Assembly: GCF_000715075.1 (NCBI RefSeq)
Contig: NC_134096.1
Coordinates: 38,327,804-38,391,803, forward strand
DNA: 64,000 bases
From: Nicotiana tabacum
Taxonomy: Eukaryota; Streptophyta; Magnoliopsida; Solanales; Solanaceae
Direction of reading: 5' to 3'
Numbering within the stretch: position 1 is the stretch's first letter; every line of letters starts with the position of its first letter. Shown in pieces: positions 1 to 10,118 of this stretch. The notes beneath the pieces were generated by a model. It made no database searches, was not told the origin of the DNA, and saw only the letters and a program-made list of their open reading frames with translations. A program made the position numbers and the translations under genes.

Positions 1-107
1 AGTAGCCTGATAATATAACTAACCTTCATTCACATATTAAGGTAAATTGATAGCGTCAAAAAAATCATTCAAATATCAGAGGATACAACTAATAATTTAA
101 TGGAAAT

Positions 108-833
108 TTAAAGTGGGAAAAGAGTACCTACTGCGGGTAAAGGTTGAGTGTAAGGAAGACTAGGTGGCTGAGCTGATTGTTGTGCTACTACTGCTGGTGG
201 TGACAATGTTGGTGGTGGTGGTGGAAGTGGCAAAGCTGCAATTTGAGCTTGAAAAGATTGTTGTTGCAATGTGGGAGACGAAGAATTAGTCAAACTTGTG
301 CTTGGATTTAAAGAAACAGCAGCAGCAGCTGCAGAAGTACCACCACCACCCACTAGCAATTTTTGAGTACATTTTCTGTCCACAACTTGAACCAGTGCCT
401 CATAAATCTCAGGCAACATATTAGTTGGCAAATTCTTCTCTTTCCTTTCACTCCTCTCAATCTTCCAATATGACTTGATAATTATTTCTTGATTATTATT
501 ACCATCATCTCCTTTCTCAGCCACTCTTCTTTCATATTCCCTCACTTTCTTGAAATCCCTCATGAGATTATCCCACTTGTCATTGCACTGATTTTGGCTC
601 CTCAAACACCCCATTTTCCAACAATAATCCTCCACCCATTTCCACCTTAGTTCTCCTGGTTTATTTCCCCTAATTTCAGTACTAGTACCATCCCCTTGCC
701 TTTTCATTCTCCTTTCATCATCCATCTTCTTTGCTTCTATTAAAACCATAGTTTCTTCGACTGTCCAATTCCCTTTTCTGTAGTCCCTCAACATGTTACT
801 TCCTCCACTTTGATTACCCACCACCCTCTCCAT
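108..833 (-). CDS. Trihelix (GT-type) DNA-binding transcription factor
   Basis: A 241-residue reading frame with no internal stop. Residues 16-110 match the trihelix fold: an opening segment around W23 (KGNWTVEETMVLIEAKK), a second helix with W64/W66/W72 and a third around W87 (CNDKWDNLMRDFKKV). These spaced tryptophans are the hallmark of GT/Myb-like DNA binding, so a nuclear role in transcription control is likely. A short conserved-looking block (about 125-155) follows, then a low-complexity tail with an Ala run and Pro/Gln-rich stretches. It resembles the small Arabidopsis ASR3-type trihelix proteins; the exact orthologue is not determined. The start at 833 is the first ATG; Met14 is an alternative. 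The frame ends at TAA 108-110, but a possible splice donor (TAG/GTACTC, minus strand, about 124-132) lies just before it, so a further exon beyond the window is possible. It is the only convincing host gene here. Confidence 0.85.
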   Translation of the reverse strand: MERVVGNQSGGSNMLRDYRKGNWTVEETMVLIEAKKMDDERRMKRQGDGTSTEIRGNKPGELRWKWVEDYCWKMGCLRSQNQCNDKWDNLMRDFKKVREYERRVAEKGDDGNNNQEIIIKSYWKIERSERKEKNLPTNMLPEIYEALVQVVDRKCTQKLLVGGGGTSAAAAAVSLNPSTSLTNSSSPTLQQQSFQAQIAALPLPPPPPTLSPPAVVAQQSAQPPSLPYTQPLPAVGTLFPL

Positions 834-1764
834 GCAAAACAGCTAGAAAAGAAATCAACTTTAGGGAAAAGGAATAAAGGGTGTTCTTTTTTCTTTTCAC
901 TCTCGGCTTTTGTCAAAGAAAATTGTTATTTCAAGAATGAGGGTTTTGGGGGGGAGTTAATTACATGGTGTTTAAAGGTTTAATTCATGTGGCTGGTTTT
1001 GAAGTTTGCAAATGGAAATGATGAGAATGGAGTATTAAAAGGGAACTGGCAGCTGCAGTAATATAATCACCATATCTTTTCTTCTACCTTTTTCTTGAAA
1101 ATTAGCTGCCTTTATTGAGAGCTTTTCACTTTGAAATATGTAGCATGGCACTCTCCTAGCTAGATCCCCTTAACATTTTCAAAAGATCTTGAAAAGTAAA
1201 AGTTCAAATCTAAAACTACTGACGCCGACCACTATATACCTCCGCAAAGTTGTGTAGAACCAAATGGAAAAATAGATTAGGGAGAGGGGTTTATGTTGTA
1301 GGGATAATTTTGGGGTTTGAAGCTAAAGCAAGAAACAATTGATTCTCCTGTTTTATTACTTTTGTCGTTTCAATTTATGGGATGTTAGTTTGGCTAAAAA
1401 CAAAATTTTAGACAAAGTAAAAATCTAAGACAATCATAAAATATTTGCGTGACTGTTAATTATTTCATTAAGAATTAAGTAAAAATTTAAAATGAAATTA
1501 TTTTTATATATAAAAAATGTCATTTAAGAAAAAGAGTATCAATAAGAAAGGGCCAAACAACTCCATTCAAACTGACACATTTACAAGCCCAAAAAGTTTT
1601 CTTGCAGAGGAGGTGAGTAGGGTGAAGTGAGATGGGACTCGAAAGGTAGAGTGCTTAATAGTCATTTGTTGCATGGACAACAGAATTTAATGAGCATAAT
1701 CACACACGTGGGCTAAGCCAACAGTCATCATAACACCAAGATTTGGAGAGGGCTATATAGTTTA
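834..1764. other. Upstream region of the trihelix gene
   Basis: Non-coding DNA 5' of the minus-strand trihelix gene. It has a pyrimidine/purine-skewed stretch near 880-905, suitable for a leader, and a TATATAG match on the minus strand at about 1232-1238, roughly 400 bases above the ATG. Neither is proven. No other gene is seen. Confidence 0.4.
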
Positions 1765-2025
1765 TACTCTCTCCCTTTCAATTTAGATTAAGCTTTTGAC
1801 TCGGCATAAAATTTTAAAAAAAAATTAAAATTTATGGTCTTAAAATCTTAAGGGATAAAAATTTTATGGGCCATAATATTTGTGTGGTTATAAAAGCTTC
1901 TCATCAAGGATAAAATAAATAAAATAAAGAGTTTAAAGTTAAATTTTTTCTAAATTTAGAAATATATCATTTATCTTGAAACAGACTAAAAAAAATACAT
2001 CATCTAATTTGAAACAGAAGGAGTA
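1765..2025. mobile_element. Stowaway-like MITE, degenerate
   Basis: About 261 bp bounded by imperfect terminal inverted repeats. The left end reads TACTCTCTCCCTTTCAATTT and the right end, reverse-complemented, TACTCCTTCTGTTTCAAATT. Such CTCC...-type ends next to TA, with an AT-rich interior and no coding capacity, are typical of Solanaceae Stowaway (Tc1/mariner-class) MITEs. It would have been moved by a transposase supplied from elsewhere. It sits about 930 bp upstream of the trihelix start codon, within range of promoter effects. Confidence 0.65.
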
Positions 2026-2510
2026 GGAGATTTTCTCAAGTGGTTTCTGTTTGAGTAATTGAGATAATATTTTTCAAAAACTAAACTTTTTTTTACAAAA
2101 AGGTTTTTCTTTTAAATCTTTTTTGCAAGAAGAAAGCAGATGAAAGTTGTTTTTTTAAAGTTAAATAATATGTTTGACCATAATAAAAAATGACTATCGG
2201 AGACAAAAATAATCACAGTTACAGTTTTTGTCACGAAATAATTAAATAAGCTCCACGTTAACTAGATTTTCATTATAAAAAGAGATGTTGAACGGTGCAA
2301 ATAAACTTTATCAATTTAGGGCAAATAAACTTAGTAACAACAATATTCAGTTATATGTAAATGAAAAACAGAAGTTAAATCCCTTTTTAGGATGGGCCAA
2401 AAATTATAGTAAGATCGTAAAATTTGACTTCCTTGGAAAAGCCGAACCAAATAAAGCACAAACATAAAAACCATGCAGCTAAAATTAAAGTGCCGTAGGG
2501 TTCCGTGGGG
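2026..2510. other. AT-rich intergenic spacer
   Basis: Strongly AT-rich sequence with A and T runs. Short open frames on both strands show no recognisable domain. No promoter, RNA gene or named repeat is seen. Confidence 0.5.
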
Positions 2511-3869
2511 TGATGATAGACTATAATTACGTGTTTTAGTCATTTATTGCATTCTAGTTCACTGTACTTTATTTATGTTGGAGTTTTAATTGATAGTGTT
2601 TTGCACTTATTGTGTGTTTTATGACTTGTATGAGTGATTCCGAGCTATATAGATAATATGGAATGAATTCGAGTGATTTGGAGTTTTGAAGTCTGAGTAA
2701 AAGCCCAAACATTAAGCCAGGATCGTGTTCGGGGGTTGAAGATCAAGTTTGGACTTCAAAAATCGAAGTTTGGTCCGTACTCTGAGAATTCCCCACTGCC
2801 GCGGCGTATGAGGCGGCGCGTGGGGCGTCGAATTAGCTCTCTGGATTTTCCCACTAATGCCCCGCATGGCACGTCGCCCCATGCGCGCGCGTCTGTGCAA
2901 TTTTACAGAGTAAATATCCTAATTCGGCTAGAAAAAGGTGATTTCGTCTGGGGCCGACCCTACTTGGTATAAATACATGGGAAAACGTTATTTTCGGATT
3001 TGTTTTGACACATATTCGACCTAAGGAGGCTGAGGAGGAGTTGGAAAAATACGAGCACAAGGATTTCATCATTCCTTCCTCACTCAAGACACAAGCTTGG
3101 ATTGAATTTATGTTTTCCTACACTTTAACTTTATTTGTGATGAATTGTTCCAATCTATGGAGTTATTCACTTTAGGGTTTGATGGATTTGGTGTATTGAT
3201 GATTGTTTGTGGATTATAACTCTAGTTTTATGTATTGAAGTATTTTTGGATGATTTAATCGTTGCATCTATATTCACTTGTTCATGTAATCGAGAGAGGT
3301 ATAACTTGTGATATCTTTGCATTATATTGTTGGTTAAGTTCATTAATTCTTCTTAGTAATCGAAAAAGGCTAGTTGAATCATTGATTAAACCTAGTTAGG
3401 AGGATAATCGAGAAAGGTTCTCCAAAAGACCAATCCACTACGCATTCTTGCATATCTTCACGTGCTTAAATTGGTTCATCTTGTGAGGTTAAAACTTAAT
3501 CGAGAAAGGAGTTTTTGTTGAACGTTTGAACTAATAATTGAGTGAATTCGAGAGTCTCACTTAAACATTAGAATTGAATTATCTAGAGTTAGATCCCAAA
3601 CAATTATCTTGCACCTATCTTATCAATCCCAACTTTCTCCCATTGATAACTTCCTTGCTTACCTTTGTTGCGATTGTCATTAGTCAATAACTTTAGATTC
3701 TTAGTTAATTGTAGTTAAAAATCATAGAAATCTCAATTGTTGATCATCTTACATAACAATCAAGCTAGAAACTACAAGAATACTGTTTAAATCCAATCCT
3801 CGTGGATACGATATTATAATATACTATATTTGACTAGCGAGCATAATTTAAGTGTGTTCGAGCTCGTCA
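2511..3869 (+). repeat. 5' LTR of an Athila/Tat-type Ty3-gypsy element
   Basis: This 1,359 bp segment begins TGATGATAG and ends ...CTCGTCA five bases before a tRNA-Asp-type primer site, which defines it as a plus-strand 5' LTR. It contains a CG-rich block (about 2796-2900) in an otherwise AT-rich LTR, followed by a TATAAATA box. The matching 3' LTR is not in the window, so the left boundary and a target duplication cannot be confirmed. Short open frames within the CG-rich block are incidental. Confidence 0.6.
2969..2976 (+). promoter_or_regulatory. TATA box of the Athila-like LTR
   Basis: TATAAATA follows the CG-rich block and is placed as expected for a U3 promoter. Position and sequence are observed; activity is inferred. 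Confidence 0.55.
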
Positions 3870-3874
3870 AATTT

Positions 3875-3893
3875 TGGTTTCGTTGCCAGGGAT
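3875..3893 (+). other. Primer binding site, tRNA-Asp type, degenerate
   Basis: The sequence matches the complement of the plant tRNA-Asp(GUC) 3' end (TGGCGCCGTTGCCGGGGAT) at about 15 of 19 positions and starts five bases after the LTR end. tRNA-Asp priming is known for Athila and some other Ty3-gypsy lineages. Confidence 0.6.
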
Positions 3894-4023
3894 TGGCAAT
3901 CAATAGTGTTTGAAATAGTTTGTAGAGCTAATTCAGGAAATTTTCTTTTTATTTTATTTTATTTTTCTTTTTTTATGGTTGGTGGTCCTTGAATGTGAGC
4001 AGGTTACAGGTTAAGATTGGTGC

Positions 4024-4235
4024 ATGACTCGAACTTCTGCGAAGAAAGTGATACCATACGAGCCAGAGATAGAAAAATAACAGCGACAGTTGAGGAAGGA
4101 AAGAAATCTAACCGAGACATCAGAAAAGGTTGGGCAATCCTCAACCAAAGAACTTATTGCTGGAAACGGTGATGATAATGTATATTTGGTTGCAAGAGAG
4201 GCAGCCCAACAATGGGAAAAAAGTTGTACAGGATG
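4024..4235 (+). pseudogene. gag N-terminus of the Athila-like element, interrupted
   Basis: A frame opens with MTRTSAKKVIPYEPEIEK about 130 bases after the primer site. It meets a stop after 18 codons and continues in the same frame from 4090 (QLRKERNLTETSEKV...) until it is cut at 4235 by the insertion of element F. Basic and charged composition plus position identify it as the start of gag (capsid precursor). The remainder of the element is not found on the far side of F. The apparent C-terminal extension of the 4090 frame is LTR sequence of F. Confidence 0.5.
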
Positions 4236-5070
4236 TGATAACAACACGATAGGGGTCCAAGAATTACTAAAGAAAATCAAGAAACGTGCGGAAGCTAAAA
4301 GAAAATAAAGAAACAAAAAAGAACGGAAAATTAAAGATAGATTGAATTCAAGAAAGAGTTTCTTGAATTCAAGAAGTCTATTCTTGAAGTTGAATCCTAA
4401 CAACAACAATTAGCTAACAAAGAACTAATCGCCTTTGGTAGAGAATTAAAAATAAGAGATAGATTGTGAAACCCGACCCTTTAGAATAACACGAACAACA
4501 ATAAGCCTATACTTACCACCTTTCTTGAATACCTAGAAGTGATCTAAGATTTCAAAAGAGTTTAATCTTACCATCTTAAGTTGAGTCTTGAAGGTTGAAG
4601 AATAAATCCAAGAGTAGCCACACACAAGAGTGCAAGAAAAATCTCATAATTTTTATTGATAATAGTTTATATTAATCTTTTATCTAAAAACAAGAAGACA
4701 CCCCTTTATATAGATAGGGGGTCACGAAATTCCTACCTAAAAACAAGAAAATAAAGTCCTAAACTACTTTGGACAACAAGTCCAAATACCTTAGGAAAAG
4801 GAAAAACACTAGGAAATAAAAACCAAGTCAATCTTGAAAAGTAACTCCAACAATCTTAGGAAAAGGAAAATATAACCTTAACTATCTAAGAAAGCAATAA
4901 ATATAGTACCAAAATATATGGAAATAAGTTAAAACCAATCTTGGATAGAATCTTGAAAGTCGCAAACCAATCATGGATAGGATCTTGGAAATCTTGAAGA
5001 CAACTTGCAAGCAACTTGTACCCAACTTCTATCACGCCTATTGAACCTTTCTTGGACAGAAAGTAAGTCA
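4236..5070 (-). repeat. 3' LTR of element F
   Basis: A complete LTR of 835 bp. In sense orientation it starts TGACTTACTTTC directly after a polypurine tract and ends ...GTTGTTATCA. A TATATAAA box lies on the minus strand at 4705-4712. Positions 4236 to about 4680 are repeated at 6141-6590 with few differences. Confidence 0.8.
4705..4712 (-). promoter_or_regulatory. TATA box of element F LTR
   Basis: The minus strand reads TATATAAAGGGG, a good TATA match in the middle of the LTR. The homologous portion of the truncated 5' LTR begins just downstream of the predicted start site, so that copy lacks this promoter. Confidence 0.6.
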
Positions 5071-5650
5071 TTTTTTCTCTCTTGGGATGTCAACATGCAC
5101 TCCCTTACTCCTCTCATTCTTTTCTCTCTCATATTTTTTCATATTTTCTTTAACAGTCTTTTCATCTTCATAAATTTGTGAGGGAGTCAAAGGTCCAAGA
5201 ATAAGTTTCTTCTCATTAACCTCAAAGAGAGTATCTATTTTTTACCATGTTATATGAAGCTCTTCTATAGGTATACCATGGCTTTCTCAACAAGATATGA
5301 TAATTATTCATGGGAATCACATCACACCAGATCGCATCCTCATACCTTCCAATAGAGAATAGTAATAACACTCTTTTATCTACCTTTACTCCTCTCAACA
5401 TGTAGGGTTCAATATGCTCAACACAAGGCAAGTTCAATTTTTCAACCATATAAGTGTTAATTGAGTTATAGCAAAACTCTTTGTCAATTCTAAGAGCACA
5501 AATCGCAGACATCACTTTAGCTCTTGTTTGAAAAATAATTTTACCATTGTCTTCTTTCCATTCGGTATATTGTAAGTTCGATTTTTCAAGTTGTTGAGTC
5601 ATAGCTCGCCTCCTTTTACTATAACTACCTGTTTGAAACATCTTGAACAA
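5069..5650 (-). pseudogene. Degenerate Ty3-gypsy aspartic protease-like frame
   Basis: The upstream part (5650 down to 5222) encodes 142 residues with the order of a gypsy retroviral-type protease: a segment at the place of the active-site loop (LRIDKEFCYNSINTYMVEKL), a middle block (LLLFSIGRYEDAIWCDVIPM) and the terminal block (YHILLRKPWYTYRRA). Near 5230 the frame shifts, then runs on with VNEKKLILGPLTPSQIYEDE and stops at a TGA that is itself the first bases of the 3' LTR. The catalytic Asp-Ser/Gly-Gly loop reads D-K-E-F, so activity is not expected. No gag, RT or integrase accompanies it. It could be the residue of a larger gypsy element after internal deletion. Confidence 0.65.
5071..5086 (-). 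other. Polypurine tract of element F
   Basis: The minus strand reads CCCAAGAGAGAAAAAA immediately before the TG of the 3' LTR, the expected plus-strand primer of LTR elements. Confidence 0.75.
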
Positions 5651-6126
5651 AGATTAGAAGAATTATGTATCTCTCAAATTTGGCTTTTTCCTCTAATGTT
5701 CTCGCCTCTCTTGCCTTTTTCCACTCAAAGCAACTCTTGGTTGTTAATCTTTAGATTTATTAATAAACCTTACTAGTCACAACCCTTAGTGATAAAAATG
5801 TGGAGTTAGAAAAAGAATAAAAAATTGAAAGACCAAACCTTGGAAGAATAGGAATTGGTTATGTAGAAAAAATAAGGAAAGAATTTAGGAAACCCAAAAC
5901 CCATAAGAATAAGGAAAGAACTTACCTTAATCTTCAAGAACTAGGATCCCCTCTTCTTGTTTCCTTTCTTGACTTGGAAACCAAAAAACACTTGAATTCT
6001 ACAAATAATAATGAGCTATAATGCTTTTCTTTTGGATGATTTTCGTTTTCTTTTTTGGTTTTCTTTTTTTTTTTTTGCCCAAGAACCTCCCAAGATTTAT
6101 CAAGATTTAAATCTTGATTAGCTTAT

Positions 6127-6138
6127 GTTCTGATACCA
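6127..6138 (-). other. Primer binding site, initiator tRNA-Met, element F
   Basis: The minus strand reads TGGTATCAGAAC two bases after the end of the 5' LTR, close to the standard TGGTATCAGAGC. Confidence 0.75.
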
Positions 6139-6140
6139 CT

Positions 6141-6590
6141 TGATAACAACACGATAGGGGTCCAAGAATTACTAAAGAAAATCAAGAAACGTGCGGAAGC
6201 TAAAAGAAAATAATAAAACAAAGAAACAACGGAAAATTAAAGATAGATTGAATTCAAGAAAGAGTTTCTTGAATTCAAGAAGTCTATTCTTGAATTCAAG
6301 AAGTTTATTCTTGAAGTTGAATCCTAACAACAACAATTAGCTAACAAAGAACTAATCGCCTTTGGTAGAGAATTAAAAACAAGAGATAGATTGTGAAACC
6401 CAACCCTTTAGAATAACAAGAACAACAATAAGCCTAAACTTATCACCTTTCTTGAATACCTAGAAGTGATCTAAGATTTCGAAAGAGTTTAATCTTACCA
6501 CCTTAAGTTGAGTCTTGAAGGTTGAAGAATAAATCCAAGAGTAGCCACACACAAGAGTGCAAGAAAAATCTCACAATTTTTATTGATATT
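6141..6590 (-). repeat. Truncated 5' LTR of element F (R-U5 part)
   Basis: Near-identical to 4236-4680 up to about 6588, then unrelated. The missing part corresponds to U3 with the TATA box. An extra copy of 'ttgaattcaagaagt'-type sequence near 6290-6305 is a small tandem duplication relative to the other LTR. Confidence 0.75.
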
Positions 6591-6617
6591 GTCTATAATA
6601 ATTGTGAGATTTTTCTT
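6561..6617. repeat. 17 bp perfect inverted repeat (fold-back) at the truncated LTR edge
   Basis: AAGAAAAATCTCACAAT (6561-6577) is exactly reverse-complemented at 6601-6617, with a 23 base loop. The left arm is LTR sequence. The right arm lies outside the LTR homology and abuts a SINE tail. Confidence 0.8.
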
Positions 6618-6618
6618 A

Positions 6619-6703
6619 CCCTCTCCCAAGGTAGGAGTAAGGTTTGCGTACTCATTACCCTCTCCAGTCCTTATTTGTGGAATTACACTGAGTTATTGTT
6701 ATT
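6619..6703 (+). mobile_element. 3' end of a TS/SolS-type SINE
   Basis: The order CTCTCCCAAGGTAGGAGTAAG, then TTTGCGTACTC, TACCCTCTCCAG and TTGTGGAATTACACTGAG, ending in TTATTGTTATTG, matches the 3' region and TTG-repeat tail recalled for tobacco TS and related Solanaceae SINEs. The tRNA-derived 5' part with A and B boxes is absent, so this is a 5'-truncated copy. Confidence 0.7.
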
Positions 6704-7612
6704 GAAGTTGTGTTTGGACATATATTTTATTTGAAAAAAATTAAAGTTTTGTGAGTGGAAGAAAAATTTTCATCCAAAATCTGCCTTGGGAAATTGGAAA
6801 TTTTGAAAAACAAATACACAAAATATTATTATATTTCATAAACAAATAATATTTTTAAAATTTTATTTAAAAAATGAAGCCAAAATGCCAAATGGGAGCT
6901 TAATTAAAAGTGTCAGATCTAAAAATAGAATCGTCTTCGATAAGTAGTACTTTACCCTCAAAATAAGATTTTGAATACAAATCTGAATTAATTTATTCAA
7001 AAATGAATATCAAACATTGAGTGAGAAACAAAAAACAATAACTCATGTATAAAATGACAGTTTTGTCCTCTTTAGGGATAGTGTCTAGAAGTTTGGGGGG
7101 CAATTAAAGACCATAGGCCACGTCACTGATTTTCCCCCTACTTTTGATATCTAACCTGCCAACTAGGACAACAGTGGGTCCCGTAACTTTCATGGAAGCT
7201 TTGACTGAATTGACGGGCTTTGACCGAAGAGGACAGCCATTGCGTCCCGACTCGTCACTGTCGTTCTTAGCATTTGGAGTTTAGCCTGCTCCATTTGCAG
7301 GATACATAGACCAAAGGTCATTGAGGTGACTTTAAGTAGATAAAATAAAAGAGACAATAAACTTTTGCATTTCCATAGAAGAAAATACGTGAGAAAATAA
7401 GATATCTTGCTTTACTTCCTATTATTATGGGAAAATGATAAACTTGTCTTAGCAATTTACAATGTTCTGCCATAAGCAAATTGTGTAGTATTTGTCTTTG
7501 ATTCTCACGGAACTCCAACTTGAACCAGAGAGCTCTAAGCTCGGTTAGAATCTTGACATCTACTGTGAATATCAAGTGTTAAAATATTTGGAGAGAATAT
7601 AATGTCCAACTT
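6704..7612. other. AT-rich intergenic DNA with possible MITE remnant
   Basis: From about 6713 the text 'gtgtttggacatatattttatttg' through 'gccaaatgggagc' (about 6902) resembles AT-rich, non-coding MITEs common in Solanaceae, but paired terminal repeats are not convincing. The stretch 7080-7320 has more balanced base composition and could be low-copy host DNA. The short minus-strand frame at 7318-7575 shows no domain. Confidence 0.3.
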
Positions 7613-8493
7613 TGTTTACCCGTAAAATTGTACAGTTGAATTTATACGTAATTTTTAAACAACTAAATTAATTTGATCCCAAGATAATAAATAAATTAGA
7701 TAAAAATATAATACTTAGCCTTGAGATGGAGATAAAATAACAGAAATCGTAATTCCGCGAGCAACGCTTCTGGGGACAATAATAGCGATATAAATGACCA
7801 AGAAGATAGAATTATATTAAGCTTTGAACGAAGTATAGCATATGTCTGTCAGAAAATTCATGTCCCTTACAATGATAATAGAGTTTACTATTTATAACGG
7901 CACCTAGGTAACAAAGTCCTAGGATCAAGCCCCTCTTTAATGACAATTATGAGGGCCATTGAAGATGTGTAACGGTAGGCAGTGAATGCTATATTTTTTG
8001 TAACGGGCCACATACTTAATACTGTAGAATATTCTTCATTAAATACTACCGGGTGACAGACATTTATTTTACCTTTATGAGTATCATTCTCTCCGGTAAC
8101 AGACGAGATCGTTGCCTTCGGATCCGATTGCCTTCTATCTTCGGCTCCACGTGTCACTTTCTCATGCGATAATTTAATATAAACATATTTTACCCTATAC
8201 ACATAGTCCATCTACTTTCCGGTGGCATAACTTTGTGCCACCGAAAAGTTGGTAGAAATACCTTTTTTGGCAGAAAATTCTCTGACCCCATCTGAAAAGT
8301 TTCTAACGGTTGATTATCCGCATTTAATGCCCCGGATACGCGTCATCACACGATTTAGCATTATTTTTGTCGGTTATCAAAATAATTATGGCCATGATTT
8401 TAGCCACCTAATTCTCTAAACTTTCTCAAACTCTCTTTATTCAACTCGTACTTTGTCTTAAACCTTTCTTTAACCTTCTTCATGAGAGAAAAC
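7613..8493 (-). repeat. Candidate LTR remnant, minus strand
   Basis: On the minus strand the segment has TATAAATAG (complement of 7888-7896) followed by a leader-like stretch and an end reading GGGTAAACA (complement of 7613-7621), a terminus seen in plant gypsy LTRs. No primer site or partner LTR is recognised, and the right part is cut by element B at 8494. It may equally be other repeat DNA. The frame at 7888-8211 has no domain. Confidence 0.3.
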
Positions 8494-9615
8494 TGTCACG
8501 ACCCATCGATGGGCCGCGAAGGGCACCCGGTACCTTACTCAACTTAGTACCAACGTAACGTATCTTTTCGTATTATACTCTTATAGGTAAATGGGATGGA
8601 AAGGCTGCCGTGAGATAACTAGAATAAAACATGAGGGAATACTCGTCATAGGACGACCCAACATGTAATACAAACTTATGCATATGACATATGGTATAAG
8701 ATCAAAATGATCACTCGTATATTGAACATAAGCCGACAAGGCCATACAATCTTTCACGTACATGACATATGTCTACAAGCCTCTAAGAGTAGATTAATAC
8801 CATAAAGGTTGGGACAGGGCCCTGCCATACTAATCAATACATGTTCAAATCATACTGACCAAATGAGCAACTCCGGAGCAAATAGAGCGGACCAACACCT
8901 TTCGCTGAGCTGATAGCCTACTTGGAGGACTCTCAACCTGTCTATCGGGACCTGTGGACATGAAACGCAGCGTCCCCAGGCAAAAGGGGCGTCAGTATAA
9001 ATAATGTACCGAGTATGTAAGGAATAAAAATTAGTAGATAAAAGACATGAGAGAAACATGGAGTAAAAGATTCAACATGTAAGTCTGAATAGCTTTGTGA
9101 ATCATTTCATATTTATAATGTCATGCATATGCGTATAAATGTCATACCATGCATAGGTATATGCGTACATAATATCATCAAGCCTCTGAGGGCATCCCAT
9201 CATATCATTTCGGCCACTGTGGGCAAATCATCAACGTATACCAGCTAATCAGGTGGTGGTGCGTATATAGCGATGTAACCTTTTCCCGTATCCCATATAC
9301 ATATAATATACGCATATATAATGCCATCTAGTCATGGGTCAATGTACATGTATAAATGAATGAAATGCATAAGAAGTACGTTAATAATATTTCTCGGAAT
9401 GTCATAAGATCAATATGCCTTTCAGATAACTTTATCAACTACATATTTTTCTGAGACCCATGAACAGAAGATATAATAATAATTTACATAGGGAATCAAG
9501 AACTTAAGTACCCCTAGTACTTCTATGAATAGATTCATTTATGAAAACTGTGTATTTGCTCGTTTCGCTTGTATCGTATGAATTATGCCAAAAAGAAAGA
9601 AGGGATAGCCTTAAC
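8494..9615 (-). repeat. 3' LTR of element B, distal part
   Basis: Begins TGTCACGACCC and runs to the TTAAC where element A is inserted. The order of text matches the LTRs at 20646, 23956 and (inverted) 27989. LTR sense is the minus strand, so this is the U5-side half. Confidence 0.8.
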
Positions 9616-9792
9616 TGTAAGGTCCCGTAAATTTTTGCAAAAGAAACATAATGTTTCGTGGTGCCGAATTGGTTTTACGCGTTGTGTATTATAGAAATTC
9701 TTCGCAGTGAGCTACGTGTCGACGCGGCTCATTTTTTTGGGTCGAACAATGCACCAGAAAGTAAAGGAAAATTTTTGGCAGAAAAATGCATT

Positions 9793-10062
9793 TCTGCGGT
9801 CCATTATGCGACTGCAGAATCACTCTGCAGGCCGCATAATGGCCGCAGAAGTGAGGCAGGAGAGGGTCAGTCTGGAAGTAATTATGCGGTCGACTATGCA
9901 ACCGCATAACTGTTCTGCGGTGCATTAAGCGACCGCAGAACAGTTATGCGGGCCGCATAGTGACCGCAGACACAGACAACTTTTTGGTCGTTTTGGTTAG
10001 CAATTATGTGATCGATATGCGGTCCGCATATTGATTATGCGATCGCATATGCGATCGTAGAA
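9793..10062. repeat. CG-rich palindrome block in LTR U3
   Basis: Repeated short palindromic or near-palindromic words such as TGCGGTCCGCAT, CTGCAGGCCGCATAATGGCCGCAG and ATGCGATCGCAT are packed into about 270 bp just upstream of TAAATA. The unit spacing is irregular, so it is not a simple tandem repeat. Confidence 0.75.
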
Positions 10063-10112
10063 CCTGTTCCGGAGCTTCATTTTTAGGTTTTTAAAACCCA
10101 ACCCTATTTCAT

Positions 10113-10118
10113 TAAATA
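10113..10118 (+). promoter_or_regulatory. TAAATA box of element A 5' LTR
   Basis: CATTAAATACACTC marks the place where the two LTRs of element A become alignable (compare CATTAAATAACCCC at 17219-17232), consistent with a promoter at the U3/R border. Confidence 0.5.

Larger units (their letters stand above)
4236..6590 (-). mobile_element. Element F: small LTR retrotransposon carrying only a protease-like frame
   Basis: A minus-strand LTR element. From right to left: a truncated 5' LTR (6141-6590), a primer site complementary to initiator tRNA-Met, about 1.07 kb of internal DNA, a polypurine tract and a complete 835 bp 3' LTR (4236-5070). The two copies of the LTR terminus begin (plus strand) with the same TGATAACAACACG. 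The internal region holds only a broken aspartic-protease-like frame of Ty3-gypsy type. No reverse transcriptase or integrase is present, so it would have been mobilised in trans. It interrupts the gag of the Athila-like element. The right edge is lost, so no target duplication can be read; the five bases on the left are GGATG. Confidence 0.75.

Noticed and set aside
2712..2972. Open frames on both strands in a CG-rich stretch
   Set aside because: The openness follows from base composition within an LTR; no domain on either strand.
7888..8211. A 107-codon minus-strand frame
   Set aside because: No domain, and it overlaps a TATA-bearing LTR-like stretch; more likely chance.
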